DNA of 49,603 bases, from positions 1-49,603 of IMG/VR virus record IMGVR_UViG_3300013102_000039; one strand, given 5' to 3'. Shown here piece after piece: positions 22,241 to 31,136 of this stretch (position 1 is the first letter of the stretch; the number at the start of each line of letters is the position of its first letter). Source of the stretch: a virus. A program made the position numbers and the translations under genes. The notes beneath the pieces were generated by a model, which worked only from the letters and a program-made list of their open reading frames with translations, searched no databases and was not told where the DNA came from.

Positions 22241-22552
22241 TTGGGTAATCAGCTGCAGCAGGGCGATACCGCGGTGATCATCGGTGCCTTCAGCCTGGTG
22301 GAGAACATCGGGCGGAGCGTCGAGCTCGTTCACTTCATCCCGCCGTTTGGTGAGGCGTTTTGCCAAGACGGGTACTTCGAAGCTGATGGCGATGGGCTGT
22401 GGATCGTCAGTGGTGAAAATCTCGCCCGCAATGCGGAGGGCGGCAAGGTGATCAGCAACCTGGCCGGTTGCGCGCCTCAGCACTTGCGACCACTCCTTGG
22501 CGACTTCGAGCCGGAGCAGCAGAAGCAGCGCGAGGCCTCGCCATGCGCCTGA
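22241..22552 (+). CDS. Hypothetical early phage protein (103 aa)
   Basis: A 103-aa protein starting with TTG at 22241 behind a strong GGGAGGGTG site. It has the pattern GDTAVIIGAFSLVENIGRSVELVHFIPP, then DGLWIVSGENLA and a terminal ACAPQHLRPL-like stretch. It is typical of small beta-barrel early proteins encoded between DnaC and VRR-NUC genes in Pseudomonas prophages. Function unknown. Confidence 0.7.
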   Translation: MGNQLQQGDTAVIIGAFSLVENIGRSVELVHFIPPFGEAFCQDGYFEADGDGLWIVSGENLARNAEGGKVISNLAGCAPQHLRPLLGDFEPEQQKQREASPCA

Positions 22553-22836
22553 CCGCCACCCAGCAGCACCAGCGCTGCGAGATCTGCCATGGCTCCGGCG
22601 AGTACCAGGGCATCTACCACCGGAGCGGCTGCGTCGCCTGCAACGGCGCCGGCGTGGTGCTGGCCGGCGGCGAGGCGATGAGCCCAGAGCAGGCGATCGC
22701 CTACCTGCGCCAGGAGCTGACCGCCGCCGAGCGCGGAGCACCACGCCCAGCCCGCAAGGTCATTGCCAGCGATGCCGAGCAGTACCAGCAACCAAACACA
22801 CGCGGCCCCGGCGGCACGCACTACACAGGGGATTGA
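22543..22836 (+). CDS. DnaJ-type zinc-knuckle protein (97 aa)
   Basis: A 97-aa protein with two C-x2-C-x-G-x-G knuckles: CEICHGSG near residue 12 and CVACNGAG near 32. These are the zinc elements of the DnaJ cysteine-rich region, here without a J domain. A helix with SPEQAIAYLRQELTAAE follows. Early phage proteins of this type occur near nin-like genes, with unknown role. It overlaps the preceding gene by 10 bp. Confidence 0.75.
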   Translation: MRLTATQQHQRCEICHGSGEYQGIYHRSGCVACNGAGVVLAGGEAMSPEQAIAYLRQELTAAERGAPRPARKVIASDAEQYQQPNTRGPGGTHYTGD

Positions 22837-22838
22837 AC

Positions 22839-23288
22839 ATGGCCGCACCCATCAAGAATTGGCAGCTCACCAAGCCAGCGGCCCGCCGGCCATCGGTGGA
22901 CTACGAGGGCATGGAGCAGGCAGCTCTGTTCCGCTGGCTGCAGGTTCGCCACCCGGTTGCCGCCGCGCTGGCGTACCACGTGCCGAACGGCGGGCACCGT
23001 GTGAAGGCGGTGGCCGCCAAGCTGAAGGCGCAGGGCGTGAAGGCAGGCGTGAGCGACATCGTGCTGCCCATGGCGCGCGGCGGGTTCTTTGGTCTGTACA
23101 TCGAATTCAAGGCCGCAGCGCCGCACAGCGCGGTAGTGAGCGAAACGCAGCGGGCATTCCTGCACGACGTCCAGCAGCAGGGCTACAAGGGCGTGGTGTG
23201 CCGGGGGATGGACGAGGCAATGAAGGTGTTCGAGGCGTATCTGGCGAGCGCGCCGACAGTGGTGATGGTTGAGGGGGAAGGGCGATGA
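22839..23288 (+). CDS. VRR-NUC domain nuclease
   Basis: A 149-aa PD-(D/E)xK-type nuclease of the VRR-NUC family: YHVPNGGHR near 47, the metal-binding D73 in SDIVLPM, and E89-x-K91 in YIEFKA. Standalone phage VRR-NUC proteins probably process branched or damaged DNA, in the position where lambda-like phages carry Rap or RusA. It starts two bases after the preceding stop and is coupled (ATGA) to the next gene. Confidence 0.88.
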   Translation: MAAPIKNWQLTKPAARRPSVDYEGMEQAALFRWLQVRHPVAAALAYHVPNGGHRVKAVAAKLKAQGVKAGVSDIVLPMARGGFFGLYIEFKAAAPHSAVVSETQRAFLHDVQQQGYKGVVCRGMDEAMKVFEAYLASAPTVVMVEGEGR

Positions 23289-23839
23289 TCTATCCAAGCG
23301 TACAGAGCGCGGTGGTGTCGGCGTTGGCGGCCGAGTGCATCGACAACACTAGTAAGCAGGCCTGGCAGAAGTTGATCGACCTGGACACGGTGCGCGTCGG
23401 CTCCGGCGTGTCCGGTTCGGATCGCATGCAGGCCGATTGCTGGGTGTTCGCCCGGTTGCACAGCCAGCTGATCCCCAGGCACTGGAACGCGCTGGTGGCG
23501 AAGTTCAGCACGCACAAGGGGCGGAAGGTGCAGGCGATCAGTGCTCTGGTGCCTGTGGTGGCGTCTCCGTCAAAACAGCTGTTCAAGGCCAAGGCGGTGA
23601 CGGTATGGGCTATCCCGAAGTTGCGAGGCGTGGAGGGCAAACGCTCAGCCGACATCATCGTGCTGCCGGCTGAGTTCTACGATATGAACACCTGGGACCT
23701 CGACGGCCGCCCGGAGTCGACCCGGCGCGAGTGGCGGCGCAACATCCACAAGGTGCTGGAGGAGATGGTTGGCGAGGCTCTGAAGGCTGCCGAGCAGATC
23801 CTCCTGGCCGAGGGTGTTCTGCATCAGCAGGCCGCGTAA
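23285..23839 (+). CDS. Last early gene, positional candidate for a Q-like late regulator
   Basis: A 184-aa protein with no motif I recognise. Features are a WAIPKLRGVEGKRSADIIVLP segment, a basic STRREWRRN stretch near 150, and a C-terminal helix (IHKVLEEMVGEALKAAEQILLAEG). It is the final gene of the rightward operon, just before a promoter (23847..23875) and a terminator (23921..23946), the place of lambda Q. That is an argument from position only. Confidence 0.7.
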   Translation: MIYPSVQSAVVSALAAECIDNTSKQAWQKLIDLDTVRVGSGVSGSDRMQADCWVFARLHSQLIPRHWNALVAKFSTHKGRKVQAISALVPVVASPSKQLFKAKAVTVWAIPKLRGVEGKRSADIIVLPAEFYDMNTWDLDGRPESTRREWRRNIHKVLEEMVGEALKAAEQILLAEGVLHQQAA

Positions 23840-23846
23840 ATACCTG

Positions 23847-23875
23847 TTGACACAACGCCAGCGCTCCATCACTAT
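23847..23875 (+). promoter_or_regulatory. Candidate late promoter pR'
   Basis: A consensus -35 TTGACA (23847..23852) is followed after 17 bp by CACTAT (23870..23875). It lies 8 bp after the last early gene and about 45 bp before an intrinsic terminator, so in the absence of antitermination it would make only a short leader RNA. Confidence 0.6.
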
Positions 23876-23920
23876 TTTTCACATCCTGCCGATCTTACGT
23901 ATGAAGGATCGTCACACAGA

Positions 23921-23946
23921 AGCCCCGCCAACGAGCGGGGCTTTTT
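23921..23946 (+). terminator. Intrinsic terminator before the lysis/late genes (tR'-like)
   Basis: An eight-bp perfect GC-rich stem AGCCCCGC/GCGGGGCT (23921..23928 with 23935..23942) with loop CAACGA is followed by TTTTT. It sits between the candidate late promoter and the first holin gene. Confidence 0.88.
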
Positions 23947-23979
23947 CGTTTCTGGCCCATGGCCGCATGGGAGGTTTCA

Positions 23980-24339
23980 ATGAGCGAGCCAGCAACCGTC
24001 GCGGCTGTGACTGTGGCCGGTGCCGCAGGTCTTGGCGTGGCGAGTGCTCTGGCTGGCGTCGACGGCAACGCGGTGGCCGGCTCGGTGTGTGGCGCGCTCG
24101 TATTCGTTATGACGCGACATGACCTACCACTCGCCAACCGGCTGGTGTTCTTCTTCATCAGCGTTGTGATGGGCTATCTGTTCAGCCCTGCGCTGACCGA
24201 CCTCCAAGTTTGGGGGATCCGGCCATTCGCTTACTCGGGCCCGGCGGCGTTCGTTGCCTCGGCACTCGCCGTCACTCTGATCGTTGCGGCGATCAGCAGG
24301 CGAGGCGCGCCGCCCGTGCAGGGAGACCCCAATGGATAG
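23980..24339 (+). CDS. Holin-like membrane protein 1
   Basis: A 119-aa protein with four predicted hydrophobic segments (about 7-26, 30-45, 54-70 and 86-106), starting behind GGGAGG. As the first late gene, ahead of a second small membrane protein and the packaging genes, it fits a phage holin that permeabilises the inner membrane. Its size and TM number match Pseudomonas-type phage holins. An in-frame ATG seven codons earlier has no better site. The endolysin lies far downstream at 48306. Confidence 0.75.
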   Translation: MSEPATVAAVTVAGAAGLGVASALAGVDGNAVAGSVCGALVFVMTRHDLPLANRLVFFFISVVMGYLFSPALTDLQVWGIRPFAYSGPAAFVASALAVTLIVAAISRRGAPPVQGDPNG

Positions 24340-24679
24340 CTTGAGCATGTTCCTCGACCAGGCCACGTTCTGGCTTTGCCTGGTGCTGTTCCTGCGCCTG
24401 TTCACGTTCCAGCGTGGCGCGCTGAGATTCCGCCGCAATATCTCTTTCCTGGCATGGGTGACGATGGCAGGCGCGGCGGCTGCGGTGATCTACATCGCCA
24501 CCGGCAAGCTTACGCTCCCCGCGTTGGCATGGCCTTTGGTGCTGATCCTGGCTGTGTTCACCTGGTTGGTGTGGCGCGCCAAGGGCAACCTAGCCGCCGT
24601 GCTCCGGCCTGCGGCTGGGTGGAATGGGGTCGACCGCCGCAAGGAAAGAGGGGCGCCAGATGCCAGTCCGCCCCCTTAA
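24332..24679 (+). CDS. Holin-like membrane protein 2 (three TM)
   Basis: A 115-aa protein with TM helices at about 10-27 (ATFWLCLVLFLRLFTF), 37-56 and 61-81, and a hydrophilic C-terminus ending in DRRKERGAPDASPPP. The pattern resembles the putative three-TM phage holin family (Phage_holin_3_7). It overlaps the previous gene by 8 bp, so the two probably act as a holin/antiholin or a two-component holin; which is which is not clear. Confidence 0.75.
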   Translation: MDSLSMFLDQATFWLCLVLFLRLFTFQRGALRFRRNISFLAWVTMAGAAAAVIYIATGKLTLPALAWPLVLILAVFTWLVWRAKGNLAAVLRPAAGWNGVDRRKERGAPDASPPP

Positions 24680-25061
24680 GCCCTGCGCCTGGCCCGGCTG
24701 CAGCACGTTGGTGCGTGGCGATTACTATTGCCCGCGGCACGCGCCGCTGGCCGCCGAGAAGCAGCAGGCAGCCAAGCGTACAGTGCACAAGCGCTACAAC
24801 GAGCGACGTGATGAGTCGGACGCGTTCTACAAGACTGAGCGCTGGAAGAAGCTGAGCGCCTATTACCGGAAGAAGCATCCGGTGTGCGAGCACTGCGATA
24901 ACGCCGCAAGCGACATCACCGACCACATCAAGCCTGTGAAGACGCACCCGGAGCTTGCGACGGACTGGGACAACCTGCGAGCGCTGTGCCGTGCGTGCCA
25001 CAACAGGATCGGCCAGCGTGTCGGTCTGGTGGCTGAAGGAGCGGCCCGACCGGCGGGTTGA
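24660..25061 (+). CDS. HNH endonuclease of the packaging module
   Basis: A 133-aa protein with an N-terminal zinc site (CAWPGCSTL and YYCPRH) and an HNH core: VCEHCDNAASDITDHIKPV, then DNLRALCRACHNR. HNH proteins next to terminase genes in HK97-type phages stimulate cos cleavage by TerL. The start at 24660 overlaps the holin gene by 20 bp. Confidence 0.93.
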   Translation: MPVRPLKPCAWPGCSTLVRGDYYCPRHAPLAAEKQQAAKRTVHKRYNERRDESDAFYKTERWKKLSAYYRKKHPVCEHCDNAASDITDHIKPVKTHPELATDWDNLRALCRACHNRIGQRVGLVAEGAARPAG

Positions 25062-25171
25062 ACGACCAGCGGGGTGGGGGTGGGTCAAAAGTCTGGAGCT
25101 GCAGACCGCCCGAACGACGGGGGGAGCCAAATTTTCATACCCGCGAAAAATGAAATTCAGGAGTTCGGCCC
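25062..25171. other. Candidate cos / packaging-site region
   Basis: A 110-bp gap between the HNH and small terminase genes with G-rich runs (GGGGTGGGGGTGGGTC at about 25069, GGGGGGAG at about 25120) and then an A-rich stretch. In HK97-type phages with this gene order the cohesive-end site lies here. No exact nick site can be assigned by eye. Confidence 0.4.
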
Positions 25172-25645
25172 ATGCCTGGTGTTGCAGGGCGATCCGGCCG
25201 GCGCCCGAAACCCACGGCCAAGAAGGCTCTGGCGGGCAATCCTGGTAAGCGGGCGCTCAATAAAACTGAGCCCAAATTTACCGAGATAACGCACGTCGAT
25301 CCGCCCGAGTGGATGCAGCCGCTGGCCATCCAGATGTGGCAGACCGTCGTGCCCGAGCTGCTAGCGCAGCACATCGTGTGCATTACCGATCTACACAACG
25401 TCGAGGCGTTCTGTACCGCGTATGCCAACTGGCGTTCCGCCCAGGAACTGGTCGTTCAGCACGGTCCGATTGTCGAGTCTGCGATGGGCAGCCCCATGAA
25501 GAATCCGGCGCTGACTGCTGCCAAGGAGGCCATGTCGCAGATGGTGACCTTCGGCGCGATGCTCGGCCTTGATCCGTCGAGCCGTTCCCGTCTGATCGGC
25601 GGCAAGAAGGCGAAAGCCAACAACCCATTCGCAGATCTCGTCTGA
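25172..25645 (+). CDS. terS: Terminase small subunit (P27 family)
   Basis: A 157-aa protein with the P27-type opening GRSGRRPKPTAKKALAGNPGKRALN, then PPEWM, helical central segments and a C-terminal LGLDPSSRSRLIG motif typical of phage terminase small subunits. It recognises viral DNA and directs the large subunit to it. It is followed 12 bp later by TerL. Confidence 0.95.
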   Translation: MPGVAGRSGRRPKPTAKKALAGNPGKRALNKTEPKFTEITHVDPPEWMQPLAIQMWQTVVPELLAQHIVCITDLHNVEAFCTAYANWRSAQELVVQHGPIVESAMGSPMKNPALTAAKEAMSQMVTFGAMLGLDPSSRSRLIGGKKAKANNPFADLV

Positions 25646-25657
25646 CCGCAGGCTCAC

Positions 25658-27385
25658 ATGGCAACGAAGTACCCCAACGTCGAATCCGCGATTCGGTGGG
25701 GGAAGCGTGTCATTGCCGGCAAGGTGCCGTGCTGCAAGTACGTGCGGGAAGCGGTAGAGCGGCACTTCTGCGACCTTGCCAAGAGCCGGGGCGCCAGGTT
25801 CCCGTATCGCTTCGACCCGGCCAAGGCCGAGAAGAAGCTGCGGCTGATGCAGATGCTCCCGCACACCAAGGGCGAGTGGGCATTCAAGCGGCAGCTGGTC
25901 ACGCTCGAGCCCTGGCAGCTGTTCGGCTTCGCCATGACGTTTGGCTGGGTGCGCAAGCACACGGGCTTTAGGCGCTTCCGCGTCAGCTACTGGGAAGTGC
26001 CCAGGAAGAACGGCAAGAGCGTGGTCGCTGCGGGTGTTGGCATCGGTATGTTCACCTCTGACGACGAGTTCGGCGCAGAGGTGTACGCGGGTGCGACCAC
26101 CGAGAAACAGGCGTGGGAGGTGTTCCGTCCGGCGCGGCTGATGGTCAAGCGCTCGCCCATGCTCATGGAAGCGGCCGGCATCGAGGTCAACGCCTCGAAC
26201 ATGAACCGCCCGCTGGATGGCAGCCGGTTCGAGCCGCTGATCGGTAACCCGGGCGACGGTGCTTCGCCGAGCTGCGCGATCGTCGACGAATACCACGAGC
26301 ACCAGAGCGCCGCGCTGTACGAAACCATGCTCACCGGCATGGGCGCCCGGCGGCAGCCGCTGATGTTCGTGATCACCACCGCCGGTTCTGACATCGAAGG
26401 CCCGTGCTACGACCTGCGACGCCAGGTGATCGAGATGCTCGCAGGCGACGTGCCGGACGAAGAGCTGTTCGGCTGGATCTGGACCATCGACGAAGGCGAC
26501 GACTGGACCGACCCCAAGGTGCTGGCCAAGGCCAACCCCAATTTTGGCATTTCTGTGTTCCGCGAGTACCTGGAGAGCCAGCAGCAGCGGGCCATCCGTA
26601 CCGCGCGGTTCACCAACACATTCAAGACCAAGCACCTCAACATCTGGGTGTCGGCGAAGGCGGGCTTCTACAACATGGAAGCCTGGCGCAACAGCGCCGA
26701 CGCCAGCCTGACCCTGGAGCAGTTCGAGGGGCAGGACTGCGTGCTGGGCTTCGACCTGGCCCGTAAGCTCGACATGAACAGCATGGCGCGCCTTTTCTGG
26801 CGCGTGATCGACGACCGCATCCACTACTTCTGCGTGGCGCCGCGCTTCTGGGTACCGGAAGACACCGTGCGCAGCGTCGACAACCAGCGCATGTCAGAGC
26901 GGTACCAGGCCTGGGTCAACACCGGCGACCTGATCGAAACGGCAGGCGCCGAGGTGGACTACCGCGAGATCCTGGAAGAGGCCAAGGACGCAGGCCGGCT
27001 GAGCGCAGTGAAGGAATGCCCAATTGACCCCCACGGTGCCACGGGCCTGTCGCACGAGCTCGAAGACGAAGGGCTGACGCCAGTCGTCATCACCCAGAAC
27101 TACACCAACATGTCCACGCCAATGAAGGAGCTGGAAGCCGCCATTCTGAGCGGCCGCTTCCACCATGACGGCAATCCCATCATGACCTGGTGCATGGGCA
27201 ACGTGATCGGCAAGAACCTGCCCGGCAACGACGACGTCGTGCGACCGATCAAGCAGGGCAACGACAACAAGATCGACGGCGCAGTAGCGCTGATCATGGC
27301 AGTGGGCCGGGTGTTGGCCCAGGCCACAACGCCCAACACTGACGACGACTGGTTCGACGCCATACGGAATCCCATCATCACATGA
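25658..27385 (+). CDS. terL: Terminase large subunit
   Basis: A 575-aa DNA-packaging motor. The ATPase has a Walker A-like PRKNGKS at 115-121, Walker [11 protein letters not shown] at 206-215 and coupling motif ITTAGS at 239-244. The C-terminal nuclease has its first metal Asp in [13 protein letters not shown] near 366. It belongs to the Terminase_1 (HK97/P27-partner) group and has the usual length. It pairs with the upstream TerS and HNH protein. Confidence 0.97.
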   Translation: MATKYPNVESAIRWGKRVIAGKVPCCKYVREAVERHFCDLAKSRGARFPYRFDPAKAEKKLRLMQMLPHTKGEWAFKRQLVTLEPWQLFGFAMTFGWVRKHTGFRRFRVSYWEVPRKNGKSVVAAGVGIGMFTSDDEFGAEVYAGATTEKQAWEVFRPARLMVKRSPMLMEAAGIEVNASNMNRPLDGSRFEPLIGNPGDGASPSCAIVDEYHEHQSAALYETMLTGMGARRQPLMFVITTAGSDIEGPCYDLRRQVIEMLAGDVPDEELFGWIWTIDEGDDWTDPKVLAKANPNFGISVFREYLESQQQRAIRTARFTNTFKTKHLNIWVSAKAGFYNMEAWRNSADASLTLEQFEGQDCVLGFDLARKLDMNSMARLFWRVIDDRIHYFCVAPRFWVPEDTVRSVDNQRMSERYQAWVNTGDLIETAGAEVDYREILEEAKDAGRLSAVKECPIDPHGATGLSHELEDEGLTPVVITQNYTNMSTPMKELEAAILSGRFHHDGNPIMTWCMGNVIGKNLPGNDDVVRPIKQGNDNKIDGAVALIMAVGRVLAQATTPNTDDDWFDAIRNPIIT

Positions 27386-27543
27386 ACGCCTTCTATGCAT
27401 TCCTGCTGGTCAGCCTGGCCGGCTTCGCGTTGCTATGCGCGGGCGTTTGGCTGCTGGTTGGCACCGGCTGGGCGCTGATCGCCGGCGCCTGCTCGCTGTT
27501 CTGCATTGCAGGCTTCATCCGCCGGGGTATGACCAATGGGTAA
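27382..27543 (+). CDS. Small membrane protein between terminase and portal (53 aa)
   Basis: A 53-aa protein with two hydrophobic segments ([19 protein letters not shown] and [17 protein letters not shown]). The ATG overlaps the TerL stop (ATGA), and its end overlaps the portal start by 8 bp. Such tiny membrane proteins between terL and portal are frequent in this phage group; role unknown. Confidence 0.75.
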   Translation: MNAFYAFLLVSLAGFALLCAGVWLLVGTGWALIAGACSLFCIAGFIRRGMTNG

Positions 27544-28840
27544 AAGCCTCATGCAGGCGCTGGTCACCTCGGCGCAGCGGCCTGCCGCCAGCCTAACCGA
27601 GTGGGTCGGCAAGCCGATTCGCCTGAGTGACGGCGGGTTCTGGAGCAGCTATTTTGGTAGTCAGTCCAGCTCCGGCAAGACCGTGAACGTCGACAACGCC
27701 ATGCGCCTGTCCACCGTGTGGGCCTGCGTGCGCATCATCTCCATGTCCGTCGCTGGCCTGCCGCTCAACATCTACCGCCGCAAGGCTGACGGCAGCCGCG
27801 AGACAGCGCGGGACTTCCCGCTCTACGACGTGGTGCACACCAGCCCCAACGAAGACACGACAGCCTTTCACTTCTGGCAGGCTGTCGTCGCCTCGATGCT
27901 GCTGTGGGGCAACGCCTACTGTGAGATTCACCGCTCAGCCGGCCGCGTGATCGCCATCGACTTCCTGCTGCCTGGCCGCGTGAATCCCGAAACGGACGAT
28001 AACGGCCGGCTGCGCTACTGGTACTCGCCCAAGAAGGGCCCGCGCCGCGAGATTCTGCGCAAGGACATGCTGCACATTCCGGCGTTCACCCTGGACGGCA
28101 AGATTGGCCTTTCCGCCATCCGCTATGGCGCCGACGTCTTCGGCTCGGCGATGTCGGCGGATGACGCGGCAAACAGCACGTTCAAGAACGGCATGATGCC
28201 CACCGTAGCGTTCAAGATGGACCGGGTGTTGAATCCAGAGCAGCGGACCGACTTCCGCGAGTACGCCAAGACCATCAGCGGTGCCATGAACGCCGGCAAG
28301 TCGCCGGTTCTTGAATACGGCATCACGCCCGAGGCGATCGGTATCAACCCCGCCGACGCGCAGCTGCTGGAGTCCCGCGGGCACAGCGTCGAGGAAATTT
28401 GCCGCTGGTTCGGCGTGCCGGCCTGGATGGTCATGAAGACCGACAAGGGCAGCAACTGGGGCACTGGCCTGGAGCAGCAGCAGCTGGCGTTCCTCACCTA
28501 CTGCATCATGAGCTACACCGCACCCATTGAGCAGTGCGTCGAGAAGAAGCTGCTCACCGCAGTGGATCGCATCACCTATTACGCCGAGTACTCGCTCGAA
28601 GCCTTCCTGCGTGCTGACAGCGCAGGCCGCGCCGCTTACTACGCAACCATGACCCAGAACGGGAACATGACCCGCGGCGAAGTGCGGCGCAAAGAGAACC
28701 TGCCCTCCAAGCCCGGCGACGACATCCTCACCGTTCAATCCAACCTCGTGCCGCTCGACCAACTGGGCAAGCAGAGCGAAAGCCAATCCTTTCGCGCCGC
28801 CCTGATGAATTGGCTATCCGCCGAACCGCTAAAGGAATAA
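27536..28840 (+). CDS. Portal protein (HK97 family)
   Basis: A 434-aa protein that forms the dodecameric ring at the capsid vertex through which DNA passes. Family signs are the opening after DNAMRLSTVWACVRIISMSVAGLPLNIYR, the GKIGLSAIRYG segment, EICRWFGVPAWMV and the LTVQSNLVPLDQLG ending. Its length is usual for Phage_portal. It is followed 3 bp later by the protease gene. Confidence 0.96.
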   Translation: MGKSLMQALVTSAQRPAASLTEWVGKPIRLSDGGFWSSYFGSQSSSGKTVNVDNAMRLSTVWACVRIISMSVAGLPLNIYRRKADGSRETARDFPLYDVVHTSPNEDTTAFHFWQAVVASMLLWGNAYCEIHRSAGRVIAIDFLLPGRVNPETDDNGRLRYWYSPKKGPRREILRKDMLHIPAFTLDGKIGLSAIRYGADVFGSAMSADDAANSTFKNGMMPTVAFKMDRVLNPEQRTDFREYAKTISGAMNAGKSPVLEYGITPEAIGINPADAQLLESRGHSVEEICRWFGVPAWMVMKTDKGSNWGTGLEQQQLAFLTYCIMSYTAPIEQCVEKKLLTAVDRITYYAEYSLEAFLRADSAGRAAYYATMTQNGNMTRGEVRRKENLPSKPGDDILTVQSNLVPLDQLGKQSESQSFRAALMNWLSAEPLKE

Positions 28841-28843
28841 CCC

Positions 28844-29680
28844 ATGAAGCTGAAGATCCAGTCTCGCGGCCTGCGCAGCGAGCTGAGCCCGCGCGCGCTC
28901 GAGAAATGGAACCCCGCCATCCAGGCTGCGGTGGATAGCACCTCCGACACCATCACCATCTATGGAGTGATCGGTGAAGACTGGTACGGCGAAGGCGTGA
29001 CCCTCAAGCGCATCGACGCAGCGCTGCGCGCCATTGGCGATCGGGACGTGACCGTCTACATCAACTCGCCTGGCGGTGACATGTTCGAAGGCATCGCCAT
29101 CTACAATCGCCTGCGCGAGCACAGCCACAAGGTCAGCACCAAGGTGCTGGGCATGGCCGCCAGTGCTGCCTCGGTGATCTACCTGGCCGGCGAAGAGCGT
29201 CAGGTGGCCAGCAGCGCGTTCCTGATGATCCACAACTGCTGGACCATCCTGGGCGGTAACCGCCACTACCTGCGCGACGTCGCCGACGACATGGAAGAGT
29301 TCGACGCCGCCATGGCCGACCTCTACGCGGAAACCAGCAGCCAGACGGTCGAGAGCATGGCCGAAATGATGGACGACGAAACGTTCATCCGCGGCAAGCG
29401 CGCCGTCGAGCTCGGCCTTGCCACCGGCCTGCTGGCCGCTGACGAAGTGACCGAACGCACCACCACCGAAACCCAGCAGAACAACGCCCTCAAGGCCATG
29501 GACATCGCCCTGGCCAAAGCCGGCGTGCCGCGCTCCGAGCGCCGCGAACTGTTCGCCAATTTCAAGTCCGGCACGCCTCGCGCTGCCGGCGGGGACACGC
29601 CGCGCGCTGTCCCGACCGATAAGCCCCGCGCTGTCGCGCTCGACCTGCAGCCACTCCCGAAAATCACTTTTCCCGCATAA
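28844..29680 (+). CDS. ClpP-like prohead protease (S14 family)
   Basis: A 278-aa head-maturation protease. The ClpP fold is shown by VYINSPGGDMFEGIAIYNRL, nucleophile S107 in GMAASAAS and H130 in LMIHNCW. The C-terminal 70 residues are a phage-specific tail rich in A, P and R. It removes the scaffold (delta) part of the downstream capsid protein. It stands between portal and major capsid genes as expected. Confidence 0.95.
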   Translation: MKLKIQSRGLRSELSPRALEKWNPAIQAAVDSTSDTITIYGVIGEDWYGEGVTLKRIDAALRAIGDRDVTVYINSPGGDMFEGIAIYNRLREHSHKVSTKVLGMAASAASVIYLAGEERQVASSAFLMIHNCWTILGGNRHYLRDVADDMEEFDAAMADLYAETSSQTVESMAEMMDDETFIRGKRAVELGLATGLLAADEVTERTTTETQQNNALKAMDIALAKAGVPRSERRELFANFKSGTPRAAGGDTPRAVPTDKPRAVALDLQPLPKITFPA

Positions 29681-29691
29681 GGAACAACACC

Positions 29692-31077
29692 ATGAAATTC
29701 CGTCTCTCCCCGCTGTTCCTGATGGCTGTGCTGGCCGTCGCAGCGCTGATCCCGCTCACCTTCGGCATCACTGCCGAATCCATCCTCGGCACCTTGCTGT
29801 TCCTCGGCGCCGCTACCGCCCTGGTGCAGCCAGGCAAGTCCAGCTACCGCGCCTGGAACGCCCAGATGGGTAAGGTCGGTGAAGAAGGCATCGAAGAGCA
29901 GTACAAGCAGGTGCAGGCCAACCTGAAGGAGGTTGGCGACAAGCTGAAAGCGCACGCTGAGCAGGCTCAGAAGGATGTCGACAGCCACAAGGCCATGAGC
30001 GCGGAAACCCGCGCCAAGGTCGATGAAATGCTGACCAAGCAGGGTGAGCTGCAGGCCCGCCTGCAGGAAGCCGAGCAGAAGCTGGTGAACGCCAACAGTG
30101 ATCGCGGCCAGGGCGAGCGTCAGCACTCTGCTGGCGAGCTGGTCGTCAGCGCCGAGTCCATGCAGGGCGTGAACAGCTCCTTCCGCGGTTCGCGCCGCGT
30201 CTCGGTGCCACGTGCGGCGATCACCTCCGTTGGCAGCTCTGGTGGCTCCCTGGTGCCGGCTGATCGCCGCCAGGAAATCATCATGCCGCCGGAGCGCCGC
30301 CTGACCATCCGCGACCTGATCGCCCCCGGCACCACCACCAGCAACTCCATCGAGTATGTGCGTGAAACCGGCTTCACCAACAATGCGGCAGCGGTAGCAG
30401 AGGGGGGCGCCAAGCCGTACTCGGACATCACCTTCGCGCTGGAGAATGCGCCGGTCCGCACGCTGGCTCACCTGTTCAAGGCAAGCCGCCAGATCCTCGA
30501 CGATGCCGCCGCGCTGCAGAGCTACATCGATGCGCGTGCTCGTTACGGCCTGCTGATGGTGGAAGAATCCCAGCTGCTCTACGGCAACGGCACCGGCGCC
30601 AACCTGCAGGGCCTGATCACCCTGGCCCAGGCGTACGCCGCGCCGGGTGGCATTGTCGTCACCGGCGAGCAGCGCATCGATCGCCTGCGCCTGGCGTTGC
30701 TGCAGGCTGAGCTGTCCGAGTTCCCGGCAGACGGCATCGTCCTCAATCCGATCGACTGGGCAGCCATCGAACTGACCAAGGATGGTGAAGGCCGCTACAT
30801 CGTCGGCCAGCCTCAGGAGGGCACCGCAGCTCGCCTGTGGAACCGCCCTGTGGTTTCCACCCAAGCCATGCAGCAGGACGAATTCCTCACCGGTGCGTTC
30901 CGCCTCGGCGCGCAGATCTTCGACCGCATGGACATCGAGATCCTGGTCTCCACCGAGAACGACAAGGACTTCGAGAACAACATGGTGACCATCCGCGCGG
31001 AGGAGCGCCTGGCCTTCGCCGTGTACCGCGACGAAGCCTTCGTTACCGGCCCGCTGACCGGCGCTGCCGGCGGCTGA
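29692..31077 (+). CDS. Major capsid protein (HK97 fold) with hydrophobic N-terminus
   Basis: A 461-aa protein. Residues about 60-125 form the coiled-coil delta/scaffold region (QYKQVQANLKEVGDKLKAHAEQAQKDV). The HK97 capsid domain begins near 165 (SSGGSLVPADRR, then RDLIAPG, the Phage_capsid pattern) and ends near NNMVTIRAEERLAFAVYRDEAF. Unusually, the first 45 residues contain two hydrophobic stretches (SPLFLMAVLAVAALIPLTFGI and ILGTLLFLGAATALV). The ATG at 29692 has an AAGGAA site, so this leader appears to be translated. It is expected to be cut off with the delta domain. Confidence 0.95.
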   Translation: MKFRLSPLFLMAVLAVAALIPLTFGITAESILGTLLFLGAATALVQPGKSSYRAWNAQMGKVGEEGIEEQYKQVQANLKEVGDKLKAHAEQAQKDVDSHKAMSAETRAKVDEMLTKQGELQARLQEAEQKLVNANSDRGQGERQHSAGELVVSAESMQGVNSSFRGSRRVSVPRAAITSVGSSGGSLVPADRRQEIIMPPERRLTIRDLIAPGTTTSNSIEYVRETGFTNNAAAVAEGGAKPYSDITFALENAPVRTLAHLFKASRQILDDAAALQSYIDARARYGLLMVEESQLLYGNGTGANLQGLITLAQAYAAPGGIVVTGEQRIDRLRLALLQAELSEFPADGIVLNPIDWAAIELTKDGEGRYIVGQPQEGTAARLWNRPVVSTQAMQQDEFLTGAFRLGAQIFDRMDIEILVSTENDKDFENNMVTIRAEERLAFAVYRDEAFVTGPLTGAAGG

Positions 31078-31136
31078 TCCTCACCCGTCGATAACTCAAG
31101 GCGCCCGATCAGGGCGCCGAACACGAGGGCATTCCC

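Noticed and set aside
25391-26824. A long minus-strand frame over the small and large terminase genes.
   Set aside because: Antisense shadow of genes with clear motifs; its translation is His/Val/Leu-rich without domains.
29323-30864. A long minus-strand frame of 513 codons over protease and capsid genes.
   Set aside because: Antisense shadow; no ribosome site or recognisable motif.
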